Source of the DNA: a virus
Length of the DNA stretch: 55,043 nt
IMG/VR virus record: IMGVR_UViG_3300048838_000123
Coordinates: 1-55,043 of that record
Reading direction: 5' to 3' (one strand)
Below, piece after piece: positions 40,028 to 48,738 of the stretch; the first letter of the stretch is position 1, and every line of letters begins with the position of its first letter. A program made the position numbers and the translations under genes. The notes beneath the pieces were generated by a model that searched no databases, was not told the DNA's origin, and was given only the letters and a program-made list of their open reading frames with translations.

Positions 40028-40724
40028 TCAAAAGGGATCTGTGGTAGTGATCAGTGGCGGGCTCGATAGCACTACGCTACTGCACTACGTTGTCAAGCGA
40101 CTGCGGCTGAATGACCAACCGATATTCGCATTGACGTTCGACTACGGGCAGACACTCGTACGCGAAATCGAATGCGCGAAGTACCAGTGCGAGCTTCTGG
40201 GCGTGCCTCACCAGGTCATCGATCTGAAGCACCTGGCACAGCAGCTGTTCAGCACCAGCGCGCTGCTGCAGGGCACAAGCATCCCAGACGTTGAAGCTGT
40301 GATGGGCGACCCACAGCCAGTGACGTACGTGCCGAATCGCAACACACTGTTCGTGGAGATCGCGACTGCGTTCGCCGAGAACAACAATTGCGATACGGTC
40401 TACATCGGAATCCAGCGGCACGACTTGTACGGCTACTGGGATACGACGCCGCAGTGGGCAAAGGCGATCAACGGTGTGCATGCATTGAATCGCAAGAACC
40501 AAGTGTGGGTCTCGGCACCGTTCGTCAACTACACCAAGGCAGCTGAACTCGAACTCGGCATAAAGCTGGGCGTCGACTACAGCAGGACCTGGTCTTGTTA
40601 CAAGGGCGGCGGGAAGGCATGCGGCGTGTGTGCAACCTGTGCCGAACGCATCGCGGCGTTCAAGGCGATTGAAGTCGTCGATCCCGTTCCTTACGAAATC
40701 GAGATCGACTGGAGTACCAAGTAA
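40020..40724 (+). CDS. queC: 7-cyano-7-deazaguanine synthase QueC
   Basis: This encodes 234 residues, starting at MADQKGSVVV. SGGLDST (12-18) is the PP-loop that binds ATP, and Cys193, Cys201, Cys204 and Cys207 are the four zinc ligands. QueC turns 7-carboxy-7-deazaguanine into preQ0 using ammonia and ATP. The next gene, a glutamine amidotransferase, overlaps it by one base and may supply ammonia for this step or for conversion to archaeosine. The length fits the family. Confidence 0.92.
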   Translation: MADQKGSVVVISGGLDSTTLLHYVVKRLRLNDQPIFALTFDYGQTLVREIECAKYQCELLGVPHQVIDLKHLAQQLFSTSALLQGTSIPDVEAVMGDPQPVTYVPNRNTLFVEIATAFAENNNCDTVYIGIQRHDLYGYWDTTPQWAKAINGVHALNRKNQVWVSAPFVNYTKAAELELGIKLGVDYSRTWSCYKGGGKACGVCATCAERIAAFKAIEVVDPVPYEIEIDWSTK

Positions 40725-41446
40725 TGTGTGGCATCTTCGGAGTGATCGGGGGTTCGCGTAAGCTGCGAGCGGCGCACATGCAACGCTTCCTGGAACTTGG
40801 GGAGTTGAACTCAAAGCGTGGCGGTCGCGGCTTCGGTTTGGTAGCGGGCAACAGGACGAGCACACTCTCGTTCCAACGTGGCACTGGCAACTTCGCTAGC
40901 CGCGAGTACGATGTGGATCTGCCGATCGGTGTGGACTTCTATCTCGGGCACACGCTGGCGCCGACCAATGGCGACGACGTTACACTCGAGCGCACACACC
41001 CGTTCGAGACAGATCGCTTCCTGTTGGCGCACAACGGTATCCTGCACAACAGCGATGACCTGTTCGCCGAGTGGGGTTTCTTCGAGAACTTGCCCGACAT
41101 CGACAGCGTTGCAATCCTGGCAGGCATCGTTCACTTCATCGCCGAGGGTGACAGCGTCGTCGATGCCATTGTGACTACGGCGTCAGCGTGCCAGGGACAG
41201 TTCGCTTGCTGGCTGTACGACAAGCAAGATGGCGGCATCTATCTGTGGCGAGTCATGTCACCAATCCATGTCGAGATCTATCGGAAGCACACCCCGAAGA
41301 TGCTGCTCTTCAGTTCTGAACCTACCGAGAAGTCAGTACTGATCCCGCAAGGCGAAGTGTTCTCGGTCACACAAGCGGCTGTGCTTACGCCAGTACGCAA
41401 GTTCACATTCTACGATCCCTACTATAGGGGTGAACATCATGCATGA
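40724..41446 (+). CDS. Class II glutamine amidotransferase next to QueC
   Basis: This encodes 240 residues. MCGIFGVIGG exposes Cys2 as nucleophile, and GHTLAPTNG and AHNGIL (Asn104, Gly105) complete the glutaminase site, so it should release ammonia from glutamine. In other phages and archaea a similar domain is fused in front of QueC (Gat-QueC) and the product is archaeosine-type base. Here it is a separate gene placed after queC. This favours deoxyarchaeosine or preQ0 in the DNA. Confidence 0.8.
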   Translation: MCGIFGVIGGSRKLRAAHMQRFLELGELNSKRGGRGFGLVAGNRTSTLSFQRGTGNFASREYDVDLPIGVDFYLGHTLAPTNGDDVTLERTHPFETDRFLLAHNGILHNSDDLFAEWGFFENLPDIDSVAILAGIVHFIAEGDSVVDAIVTTASACQGQFACWLYDKQDGGIYLWRVMSPIHVEIYRKHTPKMLLFSSEPTEKSVLIPQGEVFSVTQAAVLTPVRKFTFYDPYYRGEHHA

Positions 41447-41846
41447 GATCAGCAAAGAGTTCACGTTCAGTGCCAGCCACCAGTTGGGGCATCTCGAACG
41501 TGACGACCATCCATGTAAGCGATTGCATGGCCACAACTATATCGTTCGCGTAACGCTACGCGGTACACCAGACGCGAACGGCTTCGTACAGGACTACCGC
41601 GACTTGGACTTCTTCAAACGGTACATCGATGAAGTGTTCGATCACCAGCACCTGAACGAGGTCATGCAGCGCCTCTTCGACCTGCCGCCATATGGAGCAT
41701 CGCGGTTGACGACGGCAGAGAATTTGGCGACGTACTTCTACCACTGGATCGCCGAGAGCGGTAAGTGCCCAGGTCTCTACAGCGTGGCTGTCAGCGAGAC
41801 GCCAAAGACATGGGCGGTCTTCATCCCGGAGGTCGACAATGGATGA
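41439..41846 (+). CDS. queD: 6-carboxy-tetrahydropterin synthase QueD
   Basis: This encodes 135 residues. The ATG at 41439 is preferred to a GTG three codons upstream because AGGGG lies well placed. His14 (SASH), His30 and His32 (HGH) are the zinc ligands and Cys26 the catalytic cysteine. It converts dihydroneopterin triphosphate to carboxy-tetrahydropterin. It overlaps the amidotransferase stop by eight bases. Confidence 0.92.
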   Translation: MHEISKEFTFSASHQLGHLERDDHPCKRLHGHNYIVRVTLRGTPDANGFVQDYRDLDFFKRYIDEVFDHQHLNEVMQRLFDLPPYGASRLTTAENLATYFYHWIAESGKCPGLYSVAVSETPKTWAVFIPEVDNG

Positions 41847-42210
41847 TGTACGCCGAACACTTGAACAACGTGGCAGGCAGTACGAACAGGTAGGGCCTAC
41901 GTGGAAGATTGTCGGCCAGATCATCAGCACATTGAACTTGTCGGTGCTGCAGCGCACGCCATACACGCACAACTGGGTGCAGATCCTTGGCAAACTGATT
42001 CGCGCGCTGTCGTCGCCTAACGACCCAGAGCATTGGCGCGACATTGCCGGCTACGCAACATTAGTGCTGGACGACATTACTACTCAGCCGCCACCGACAG
42101 TTGCAAACTACAACAGCGACATGGTGCCGATTACTGAAGCGGACATAGAGAACGCACTACGTGGAGTAGTGCCTACAGGAGATAGCTATGACATCGTACC
42201 AGGTAAATGA
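41839..42210 (+). CDS. Hypothetical protein inside the deazaguanine cassette, DUF6378-like
   Basis: This encodes 123 residues, helical, with LEQRGRQYEQVGPTW at the N-terminus and HWRDIAGYATLVLDDI near 65-80, a pattern seen in small phage proteins labelled DUF6378. It overlaps queD by 8 bases and queE by 23. Its place between two base-synthesis genes suggests a link to nucleotide modification, but nothing catalytic is visible. Confidence 0.55.
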   Translation: MDDVRRTLEQRGRQYEQVGPTWKIVGQIISTLNLSVLQRTPYTHNWVQILGKLIRALSSPNDPEHWRDIAGYATLVLDDITTQPPPTVANYNSDMVPITEADIENALRGVVPTGDSYDIVPGK

Positions 42211-43240
42211 AATCTTTACAAGCGTGCAGGGCGAAGGTTACTGGGTGGGTGTGCCTTCGACGTTCATTCGTTTGCAGGGCTGCCCAGTCGGCTGCAAGTG
42301 GTGTGACAGTGTTCGCACTTGGGGACCAGGTTCGATCACCGAACACTACATGCGTGGCTGGCTGCAAGCAGGCCGACACTTGCCGTTCATGTCCGCGCAG
42401 CCGCAGATTGCCGATCTGGAACGCGAGTACGCGATGCAGCATGGCAGACCGCAGAGCGACTGGCCAGACGACAACTACGATACGCAACGAGGCTTCGTAG
42501 CAGGTGTGATCGATCGCGCCGCGATCTGGTGGCCCGCACGGCCCGAAGCAGCCGTGTCGTTTGCGGCGAGCGGCGAACTGCGCGAAGTGATGCTGACTCT
42601 GCTTCGCAAGCAAGGCATCGAACCTTACATCGATGAGTCGCCAGCCGTGCTCAGCGAGCAGATCATGGTTCCGATGGCGCAAACACAGCTGCTGTTGGAC
42701 TACTACCAACCACGCTTGCCGGTTGCTGGTTGGAAGCCGAATCGCAACGGCAAGCGCATGGTCGTCGATGACATCGTTGACTTGATCGACACGACGCACG
42801 TCATCATTACTGGCGGCGAACCGATCCTGTTCAATCTCGATCCGCTGATCAAAGCGATCCGCGAACGCGACTTGCGCTACATCGCGATCGAGACCAGCGG
42901 TGCCAGCGACTTCAAGGGCAAGGAACGCCCGCAGTGGATCACGTGGTCGCCGAAAGAGAACTTGGGCTTCGATGCGCCTGAAGAGTTCAAGACGCAAGTC
43001 AGCGAAGTGAAGTGGGTCGTCGACGACAAGTTCGAACTGGGCACGGCGATCAAGACAGCGGAGTGGATGGCCAATCACGGCAACGAACCTTCGTTCGTGT
43101 TCATGCCTGAAGGATGTCCGCCAAGCAAGGAGTCGCAGACAAAGGCGTTCGCGATGACGTTGGCGTTCGAACGACTGTTCGGTCATCGCCTGCCAACTCG
43201 GTTCGGGACGCGACTTCAGTACACGTTGGGGGTGCGGTAA
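42188..43240 (+). CDS. queE: 7-carboxy-7-deazaguanine synthase QueE, enlarged
   Basis: This encodes 350 residues against about 210-250 in usual QueE. QGEGYWVGVPSTFIRLQGC leads to Cys32, Cys36 and Cys39 (CxxxCxxC), the radical-SAM iron-sulfur site. TGGEP follows only at 208-212, about 100 residues later than normal. The insert (~50-190) is Trp- and acid-rich and has no motif I know. It rearranges carboxy-tetrahydropterin to carboxy-deazaguanine. Some longer QueE proteins have extra roles; whether this one does is open. Confidence 0.88.
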   Translation: MTSYQVNEIFTSVQGEGYWVGVPSTFIRLQGCPVGCKWCDSVRTWGPGSITEHYMRGWLQAGRHLPFMSAQPQIADLEREYAMQHGRPQSDWPDDNYDTQRGFVAGVIDRAAIWWPARPEAAVSFAASGELREVMLTLLRKQGIEPYIDESPAVLSEQIMVPMAQTQLLLDYYQPRLPVAGWKPNRNGKRMVVDDIVDLIDTTHVIITGGEPILFNLDPLIKAIRERDLRYIAIETSGASDFKGKERPQWITWSPKENLGFDAPEEFKTQVSEVKWVVDDKFELGTAIKTAEWMANHGNEPSFVFMPEGCPPSKESQTKAFAMTLAFERLFGHRLPTRFGTRLQYTLGVR

Positions 43241-43413
43241 TGGCACCACAAGGCGTTCAGTCTCCACAACCAACAGCACGCGACGCGCAGGCCAGGACGC
43301 AAGCGCGAACTGTGGGGCAACTCGTTCTCGTTATCCTGGCAGCGTCATTGGTGTGCAACTGCGTGCTGTTCAGTACTACCGTTGCACTGTTGGGGGCAGC
43401 AAGTGGCAAGTAA
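43240..43413 (+). CDS. Small single-span membrane protein
   Basis: This encodes 57 residues whose ATG overlaps the queE stop (TAATG). A Gln/Thr/Arg-rich N-terminus precedes one hydrophobic span (LVLVILAASLVCNCVLFSTT) with two cysteines. It may be a filler or anchor; unknown function. Confidence 0.5.
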   Translation: MAPQGVQSPQPTARDAQARTQARTVGQLVLVILAASLVCNCVLFSTTVALLGAASGK

Positions 43414-43453
43414 GAAGACATTCAACCCGCTAACAAAGCGCATTGAGGAGACA

Positions 43454-44011
43454 ATGAAACCCATTGAAGATGTGGCGCGACTCGCCGACATGTTGACAGA
43501 TATCTTTGGCGTCGAAGCGTTCGATGATGGCGCAGCACAGACAGCTCGCCGCGTGTTCGAGATGTGGCAAGAGTTCGCACCTGAACACGAGATCCCATTC
43601 AAGTTCACGACCTTCGAATGTACCGACCCGCAGATGATCGTGTGTGACCATATCGAGTTCAGCAGCTTGTGTGCACACCACCTATTGCCGTTCTATGGCT
43701 ACGCACATGTCGCGTACATTCCCGCCAAGCTGCAAGTCGGCCTGAGCAAGATCCCGCGACTCGTCAAGTGGCTTGCGAAGCGGCCGCAGGTGCAGGAACA
43801 GCTGACAGCCCAGATCGCCAACGAGATGAAGCATCGACTGGACGCGCATGGCGTAATGGTCGTTGTGGAAGCGCGCCATACGTGCATGTCATGTCGCGGC
43901 GTCGAAGCGCACAATGGCATGATGCGAACGTCGCTGCCAAAGGGTGTGTTCCTATCTAGCCCGGCTGCACGCGACGAGTTCTTTGAACTGATCAAGAGGA
44001 ACGCGCTATGA
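43454..44011 (+). CDS. folE: GTP cyclohydrolase I
   Basis: This encodes 185 residues. The ATG at 43454 has GAGGAG five bases before it; the earlier GTG at 43403 is a weaker alternative. Cys73 and His76 (CAHHLLPF) and Cys144 (HTCMSCRG) bind zinc. VGLSKIPRL is the family signature. It opens GTP to dihydroneopterin triphosphate, the first step to preQ0. With QueD, QueE and QueC the phage has the full route and need not rely on host enzymes. Confidence 0.9.
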   Translation: MKPIEDVARLADMLTDIFGVEAFDDGAAQTARRVFEMWQEFAPEHEIPFKFTTFECTDPQMIVCDHIEFSSLCAHHLLPFYGYAHVAYIPAKLQVGLSKIPRLVKWLAKRPQVQEQLTAQIANEMKHRLDAHGVMVVVEARHTCMSCRGVEAHNGMMRTSLPKGVFLSSPAARDEFFELIKRNAL

Positions 44012-44748
44012 AGTATGCCCCCATCACACATGACGTCGACGCACTGGCAGCTGTCGTTCGCGAAACACATTGCGCGTACCACATGTGTTTGGCACCGGCA
44101 GTGTTGCGCGACGATCACTATCGCATAGCGTACGCAGGGCTGGCAAGGCGCGGGCACTTCATCATACTGGACAACGGCGCGGCTGAAGGGCAACGACTCG
44201 ACACTACCGATCTGATATCGGCGGCGAACAAAGTCAGCGCCGATGAGGTTGTGCTACCTGACGTACTGCGCGACAAAGAAGCAACGCTGGCACTGATGCT
44301 GGACGACAGAGTGCTGAACGCGATCCCGCCGGCAATGCGCTGTGTCATTCCACAAGGCGATACGATCGAAGAGTGGTGTGCCTGCTACGACGAGCTCGAT
44401 GTGTTGATCTCGTTTGCGACTGTCGGCATCCCGAAGCATCTCGAACGCTTCCCACAAGGTCGCGCGCAGGCATTGGCACATGTGATCGAACGGGGCGGGC
44501 ATGCGAAGTACAACGTGCACATGTTCGGTGTGTGGGGCGATCTGTACGCTGAGCTCGAGAACGTGCGAGCGTGGAACATGCGGCCATTCATTCGCGGCAT
44601 TGATAGCGCGCTACCGTTTGCGTTGGCACAGCGCGGCGTACACTTGGTCGGCCACAACGGCATCCATGTCTCGTACGAGTGGGGCAAGGCATTCGATCAC
44701 AAGTTGGCTGTGGAGAACGTTGCGACAGCCATGAAGTTCTGCCACTGA
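44008..44748 (+). CDS. dpdA: DpdA-like DNA transglycosylase, active copy
   Basis: This encodes 246 residues of the tRNA-guanine transglycosylase superfamily that swaps guanine for a deazaguanine base in DNA. FIILDNGAAEG gives Asp55, VVLPDV Asp85 and RGIDSALPF Asp199, matching the base- and nucleophile-carrying segments. VIPQGDTIEEW and NVHMFGV (His171) are further family positions. It overlaps folE by four bases and the second copy by one. It is likely the catalytic subunit that inserts preQ0 into phage DNA. Confidence 0.82.
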   Translation: MKYAPITHDVDALAAVVRETHCAYHMCLAPAVLRDDHYRIAYAGLARRGHFIILDNGAAEGQRLDTTDLISAANKVSADEVVLPDVLRDKEATLALMLDDRVLNAIPPAMRCVIPQGDTIEEWCACYDELDVLISFATVGIPKHLERFPQGRAQALAHVIERGGHAKYNVHMFGVWGDLYAELENVRAWNMRPFIRGIDSALPFALAQRGVHLVGHNGIHVSYEWGKAFDHKLAVENVATAMKFCH

Positions 44749-45485
44749 TGAAACTGGCATTGGTAATGCCCACAGCTCACCTGAAGCTGTTGAACACGCT
44801 CCGCATGGGCTACCAGGAGCTCGACTTGCAGCGCGTGCTGATGAAGGAACCTTGGTACACAACTATCTACCAGCGCATGCAGCATCGCGGACACTACATC
44901 ATCGCCAACGTTGGTCTCGCAGGTTCGCAGATGCGGCCAGGCGACATAACGAAGGCGCTGTCGATCTATGAACGCGAGATAGACGAGTTCGTGTTGCCGA
45001 GCGTACCTCGCGACATCAATGCAACGCTACGACTGGCGACTAGCGATGAAGCACAGCTCGTGGCTAGGCACACCCGCGTAATGGCTGTGCCGCAGGGCGC
45101 TACTATCGATGAATGGTTCGATTGCATGTACGCGTTAGTCGCAATGTTCAGCAGGGCAGTTGTCGCTGTGGGCATTCCAGCCTACTACGAAGACATCGGG
45201 CGCGCAAGGATCATCGAGCGCATTAAGGAAGACAATCTGTTACACGGCAAGTGCGTTCACCTGTTTGGCATTCACAACCATCCGCAAAGAGAGATACAGC
45301 AACTAGAACGCACTGGCATGGTGCGGGGTATCTCGACTGCGGTTGCATGTTCGTATGCACAGACAGGTCACGCAGTGTGGGCAGACAAGCCGGTCGAGCG
45401 CTTTGACATTGGCGCACGGCCGAACCGAGAACTAGTCACGAACAACATACACATACTACTGAGGTGGTGCAATGGCGGACGTTAA
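44748..45485 (+). CDS. DpdA paralog lacking catalytic aspartates
   Basis: This encodes 245 residues that align along nearly their whole length with the product just upstream (RGHYIIANVGLAG, VLPSVPRD, MAVPQGATIDEW, VHLFGIH, VRGISTAV). The three aspartates of the active copy are replaced: Asp55 by Asn54, Asp85 by Ser85 and Asp199 by Ser196. The fold should persist but not the chemistry. It probably pairs with the active copy as a structural or substrate-reading subunit, like QTRT2 in eukaryotic queuine enzyme. It overlaps polymerase by 14 bases. Confidence 0.75.
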   Translation: MKLALVMPTAHLKLLNTLRMGYQELDLQRVLMKEPWYTTIYQRMQHRGHYIIANVGLAGSQMRPGDITKALSIYEREIDEFVLPSVPRDINATLRLATSDEAQLVARHTRVMAVPQGATIDEWFDCMYALVAMFSRAVVAVGIPAYYEDIGRARIIERIKEDNLLHGKCVHLFGIHNHPQREIQQLERTGMVRGISTAVACSYAQTGHAVWADKPVERFDIGARPNRELVTNNIHILLRWCNGGR

Positions 45486-47805
45486 CAAACACCCACTAGC
45501 GCGATGCAAGGAGTGCACACTGTGCTCACAGCCTTTCGTGCCTAGCGCGATCATCGAGACAAGTAAGCTTGTCGTCGTTGGCGAAGCGCCTGGCGCAGAA
45601 GAGGCCCAGCATGGCACACCCTTTGTTGGGCCCAGTGGCAAGGTACTGCGGGCTCTGATTGCCAAGCACGGTGTCGATCCTACAGCGCAGGCATCCTACG
45701 TCAACGTTGTGGCATGCAGGCCGCCGAACAATCGTGAACCTACCGACGACGAAAAGCAGGCGTGCAGGGCTCGCTTCACCTACGATCTAATGGAAGCGGG
45801 CGGAACGATCTTGGCAGTAGGGGCAACAGCTGCCGACGCACTGAAGACGACAGGCGAGAAGATCGGCAAGCGACGTGGGCTGTGGACTCGTGTGCAGAAC
45901 GATCGACCGATGATGACTACTTGGCATCCTGCCTACGTGCTGCGTAAGCAAAGCGAGATGGAGACGCTGAGCACTGACATCCGTCGGGCGATTAGCGGCA
46001 ACCAAGATGGCGTCGTGCCTGAACCGAACATCAGGATCATTCGAACGCGAGCGGAGCTGCAGTCACTTGTCGACGAGTTGAGCATCGCGAAGTACACGAT
46101 CGCGTTCGACATCGAGACAGACCAGCTGCGATGGTTCGATACGCCAACCGAACTTGCCGATCCCATCTTGATGTTGGCACTGGCATGGAGTGAACGCGAT
46201 GCAGCGATCATCTGCGACGGCCTGCTGTACGACATTCCAGGCGCGGCATCGTTAATCAACGAACTGTTCCACGCGCACGAGATGGTCGGCCACAACAGCA
46301 AGTTCGACGTTGTTTTTCTACGGGGGCAAACGCAGGTGAAGGCACGCGTCGACCACGACACGATGCTGATGCACTACGCGTTGAACGAGCAGCCAGGCAC
46401 ACACGGCTTGAAGCAACTGTCGAAGACGTACTTGGGCATCGATGACTACGAAGAGGAGCATGTGCAGAAGTACCTTCGCAGTCGCAACGATCAGTACAGC
46501 AAGGTACCGTTCGACGAGCTGAGCAAGTATGCCGCGATCGACGTGTGCGTGACGTGGCGACTGTTTCACCTGTTCAAGGCACAGCTCATTCAGCAGTACC
46601 TGTGGGATGAACCGTATCGCAGTTTGCTGATGCCACTGGCGCAAGCACTGACAGAGGTCGAGTTGAATGGCATGGCCGTCGACGTTAAGTACTTGAAAGA
46701 GGCGACCGACAAGCTCGAGCGCGAGATGGCCGAACTGGAGACGCAGATCAGAGAACTGGCAGGAGCACCCGAGCTTAACCTGAACAGCCCAGCACAGATG
46801 GCCAAGGTGCTGTACGACCAACTGAAGCTGCCGAATCCCAAAGGCAAGGACATCAACCCAAGAGCGACAAGCAAGGAAGCGTTGGCACAGCTCAAAGGAA
46901 CACACCCTATAATCGCGCTAATTGCGCAGTACAGGCGTGTCATGAAGATTAAGACCAGCTACCTTGATAACTTGTCGGACCGCGTCGATTCGAATGGACG
47001 TGTGCATGCAACGTTTCAGGTACACGGCACTGAGACTGGCCGGCTATCGGTTCGCGATCCTGCATTGCAAACGATACCGCGTGAAAGCACAGACGCATAC
47101 GGCAAGCTAATCCGCAACGCGTTCTGGGCGCCGCCAGGGACGAAGCTTGTAGTCGCTGACTACTCGCAAGCAGAGTTGCGGGTGCTCGGTGCGCTGTCAG
47201 GAGATGAGTTCCTGCTGGGTGTGTATCACGAGAAGCGGGATCTGCACACCGAAGTGGCGAAGGCGATCTGGGGCGACAACTGGACAAAGGAGCAACGCAT
47301 CCAGGCCAAGATGTTGAACTTCAGCGTCGCGTACGGCGGCAGCGAGTACTCGTTCGCCGAGACAGCAGGCCTGCCGCTAGACATTGCGCGTGAAGTAGTG
47401 CGCAAGTTCAACAACAGCATGCCGCGCGTGAAGCAGTGGAAGGAAGAACAGTTCAGGGCTGCCCGCGCACACGGCTATGTTCAGTCGCGCACTGGGCGGC
47501 GACGTCGGTTCCCTGTCATCGATCGCATAAACCTGGACGAGGTTCGTAAGGCATCGATCAACTCAGTGATTCAGGGGCTCGCTAGCGACATCACTGCCAT
47601 CGCAGCAACGAAGCTAATCAATGCCGGCTACAAGGTTGTGCTGCTGGTGCATGACTCGATCATTGTCGAGGTGCCAGAAGAAGCAGCCGAAGCAACCGCA
47701 CAAGTGGTGACTGACACGATGGTCGCAGTCGGCACGGTGGTGTGTCCTGAAGTCGCATGGAAGGCTGACTGCGACATCGTCAGTCGCTGGGGCGCGAAAT
47801 CTTAA
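45472..47805 (+). CDS. polA: Fused uracil-DNA glycosylase, 3'-5' exonuclease and family A DNA polymerase
   Basis: This encodes 777 residues. Residues 1-175 are a family 4 uracil-DNA glycosylase: Cys12, Cys15, Cys82 and Cys98 form the iron-sulfur pattern, GEAPG at 37-41 is motif 1 and WHPAYVLR with His152 motif 2. Residues ~185-385 are a proofreading exonuclease (AFDIET with Asp213 and Glu215; HNSKFD; AAIDVC). Residues ~390-777 are polymerase with ADYSQAELR (Asp563), QAKMLNFSVAYGG and VHDSIIVE (Asp728). It replicates the phage genome. Its end overlaps the converging methyltransferase gene by 26 bases. Confidence 0.9.
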   Translation: MADVNKHPLARCKECTLCSQPFVPSAIIETSKLVVVGEAPGAEEAQHGTPFVGPSGKVLRALIAKHGVDPTAQASYVNVVACRPPNNREPTDDEKQACRARFTYDLMEAGGTILAVGATAADALKTTGEKIGKRRGLWTRVQNDRPMMTTWHPAYVLRKQSEMETLSTDIRRAISGNQDGVVPEPNIRIIRTRAELQSLVDELSIAKYTIAFDIETDQLRWFDTPTELADPILMLALAWSERDAAIICDGLLYDIPGAASLINELFHAHEMVGHNSKFDVVFLRGQTQVKARVDHDTMLMHYALNEQPGTHGLKQLSKTYLGIDDYEEEHVQKYLRSRNDQYSKVPFDELSKYAAIDVCVTWRLFHLFKAQLIQQYLWDEPYRSLLMPLAQALTEVELNGMAVDVKYLKEATDKLEREMAELETQIRELAGAPELNLNSPAQMAKVLYDQLKLPNPKGKDINPRATSKEALAQLKGTHPIIALIAQYRRVMKIKTSYLDNLSDRVDSNGRVHATFQVHGTETGRLSVRDPALQTIPRESTDAYGKLIRNAFWAPPGTKLVVADYSQAELRVLGALSGDEFLLGVYHEKRDLHTEVAKAIWGDNWTKEQRIQAKMLNFSVAYGGSEYSFAETAGLPLDIAREVVRKFNNSMPRVKQWKEEQFRAARAHGYVQSRTGRRRRFPVIDRINLDEVRKASINSVIQGLASDITAIAATKLINAGYKVVLLVHDSIIVEVPEEAAEATAQVVTDTMVAVGTVVCPEVAWKADCDIVSRWGAKS

Positions 47806-48343
47806 TCGCAACGAGTGACGGATAGAAGTGCATCGTGAAGGGGGCGGTCCATCTAGTTGCGCCGCCTCCTATCGTTAAGTCAAGCAACGGTCGATAGATG
47901 CGATCGAACGCTCCGTGCTTACTAGTCTGCGGCCACCACAGGGTGTGCAAGTCCTCGACAAAGTACCACTGTCGAGTTCGCGGCAACAACCAGTTCAGCG
48001 TTGCCTTCTGTTGTTCCTCTTGGTGACTCGCATCGTCAATCACAACGTCGACAAAGTCAGGCACACCCTCTACTGGCTCGGAGACATCGGCTTCGATAAA
48101 CGTAGTGTTGCCGACGCGCCGAACGTAGTGATCCCCGTTCAAGTCGATCCCGATCACAGTTGCCTTAGGGAAGTACTCGCGCCACATTGCCAACGATGCG
48201 CCTTCCCACACGCCCAGTTCGACTAGCGTGATCTGCTTGTTGCGCAGTGGCGACAGCAGGCGATCGTAGACCTCGGTGTAGTTGTGCCCATCTGGCCCTT
48301 TGTCTGTGCCGTACTTAAGCGCTAACTCGTGTAGTGTCTTCAT
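47780..48343 (-). CDS. Class I SAM-dependent methyltransferase, sugar O-methyltransferase type
   Basis: This encodes 187 residues. LALKYGTDKG at the N-terminus, ELGVWEGASL (SAM loop) and IGIDLNGD, then VVIDDASH with a metal-binding Asp pair, match the MycE/TylE-like sugar O-methyltransferases of natural-product and glycan pathways. As the last gene of the late operon that also has glycosyltransferases, it may cap virion glycans. DNA methylation is unlikely because no DNA-binding or NPPY-type motif is seen. Confidence 0.7.
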   Translation of the reverse strand: MKTLHELALKYGTDKGPDGHNYTEVYDRLLSPLRNKQITLVELGVWEGASLAMWREYFPKATVIGIDLNGDHYVRRVGNTTFIEADVSEPVEGVPDFVDVVIDDASHQEEQQKATLNWLLPRTRQWYFVEDLHTLWWPQTSKHGAFDRIYRPLLDLTIGGGATRWTAPFTMHFYPSLVAIKISRPSD

Positions 48344-48738
48344 GCGAAGTTTGGGTTGGTTGGGATCACGCGTACGCGATACGTACGATTGCCGCCACGT
48401 AGGTTCTGCAGAAACAACTTCTTGTTCGCGTTCACATACAAGTTGGTACGCGATGCAGTGCCTGATGTCGTGCTGAACGTTGCGCCATGACTGATTACGG
48501 CGATTGAGCCGGCTGCTGGCTGAAAGAAGTACAGTCCGTGGTCGCCGTCGCTTGCGTTATACACGTACAGCAACCCTGCGAGTGTGCCATCTGTCGCAGT
48601 TGTGGGGAACAGTTCCACAGCTGTGTTGTTGGCAATGACAGTGTCCAAGAACATTACGCCAACGAAGTCTCGGCTGCGCAAGCGTCGAACTTCCGCTTCC
48701 AACTGTGCCACACGTCGAACCAAAGAGTCGCTACTCAT
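48340..48738 (-). CDS. Short tail fibre-like protein
   Basis: This encodes 132 residues. A coiled-coil start (LVRRVAQLEAEVRRLRSR) is followed by a beta-rich domain (GLLYVYNASDGDHGLYFFQP). The coiled coil suggests a trimer. Its start overlaps the stop of the upstream Gp37-like hub gene by eight bases. It is a candidate tail tip or receptor-binding component. Confidence 0.55.
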   Translation of the reverse strand: MSSDSLVRRVAQLEAEVRRLRSRDFVGVMFLDTVIANNTAVELFPTTATDGTLAGLLYVYNASDGDHGLYFFQPAAGSIAVISHGATFSTTSGTASRTNLYVNANKKLFLQNLRGGNRTYRVRVIPTNPNFA

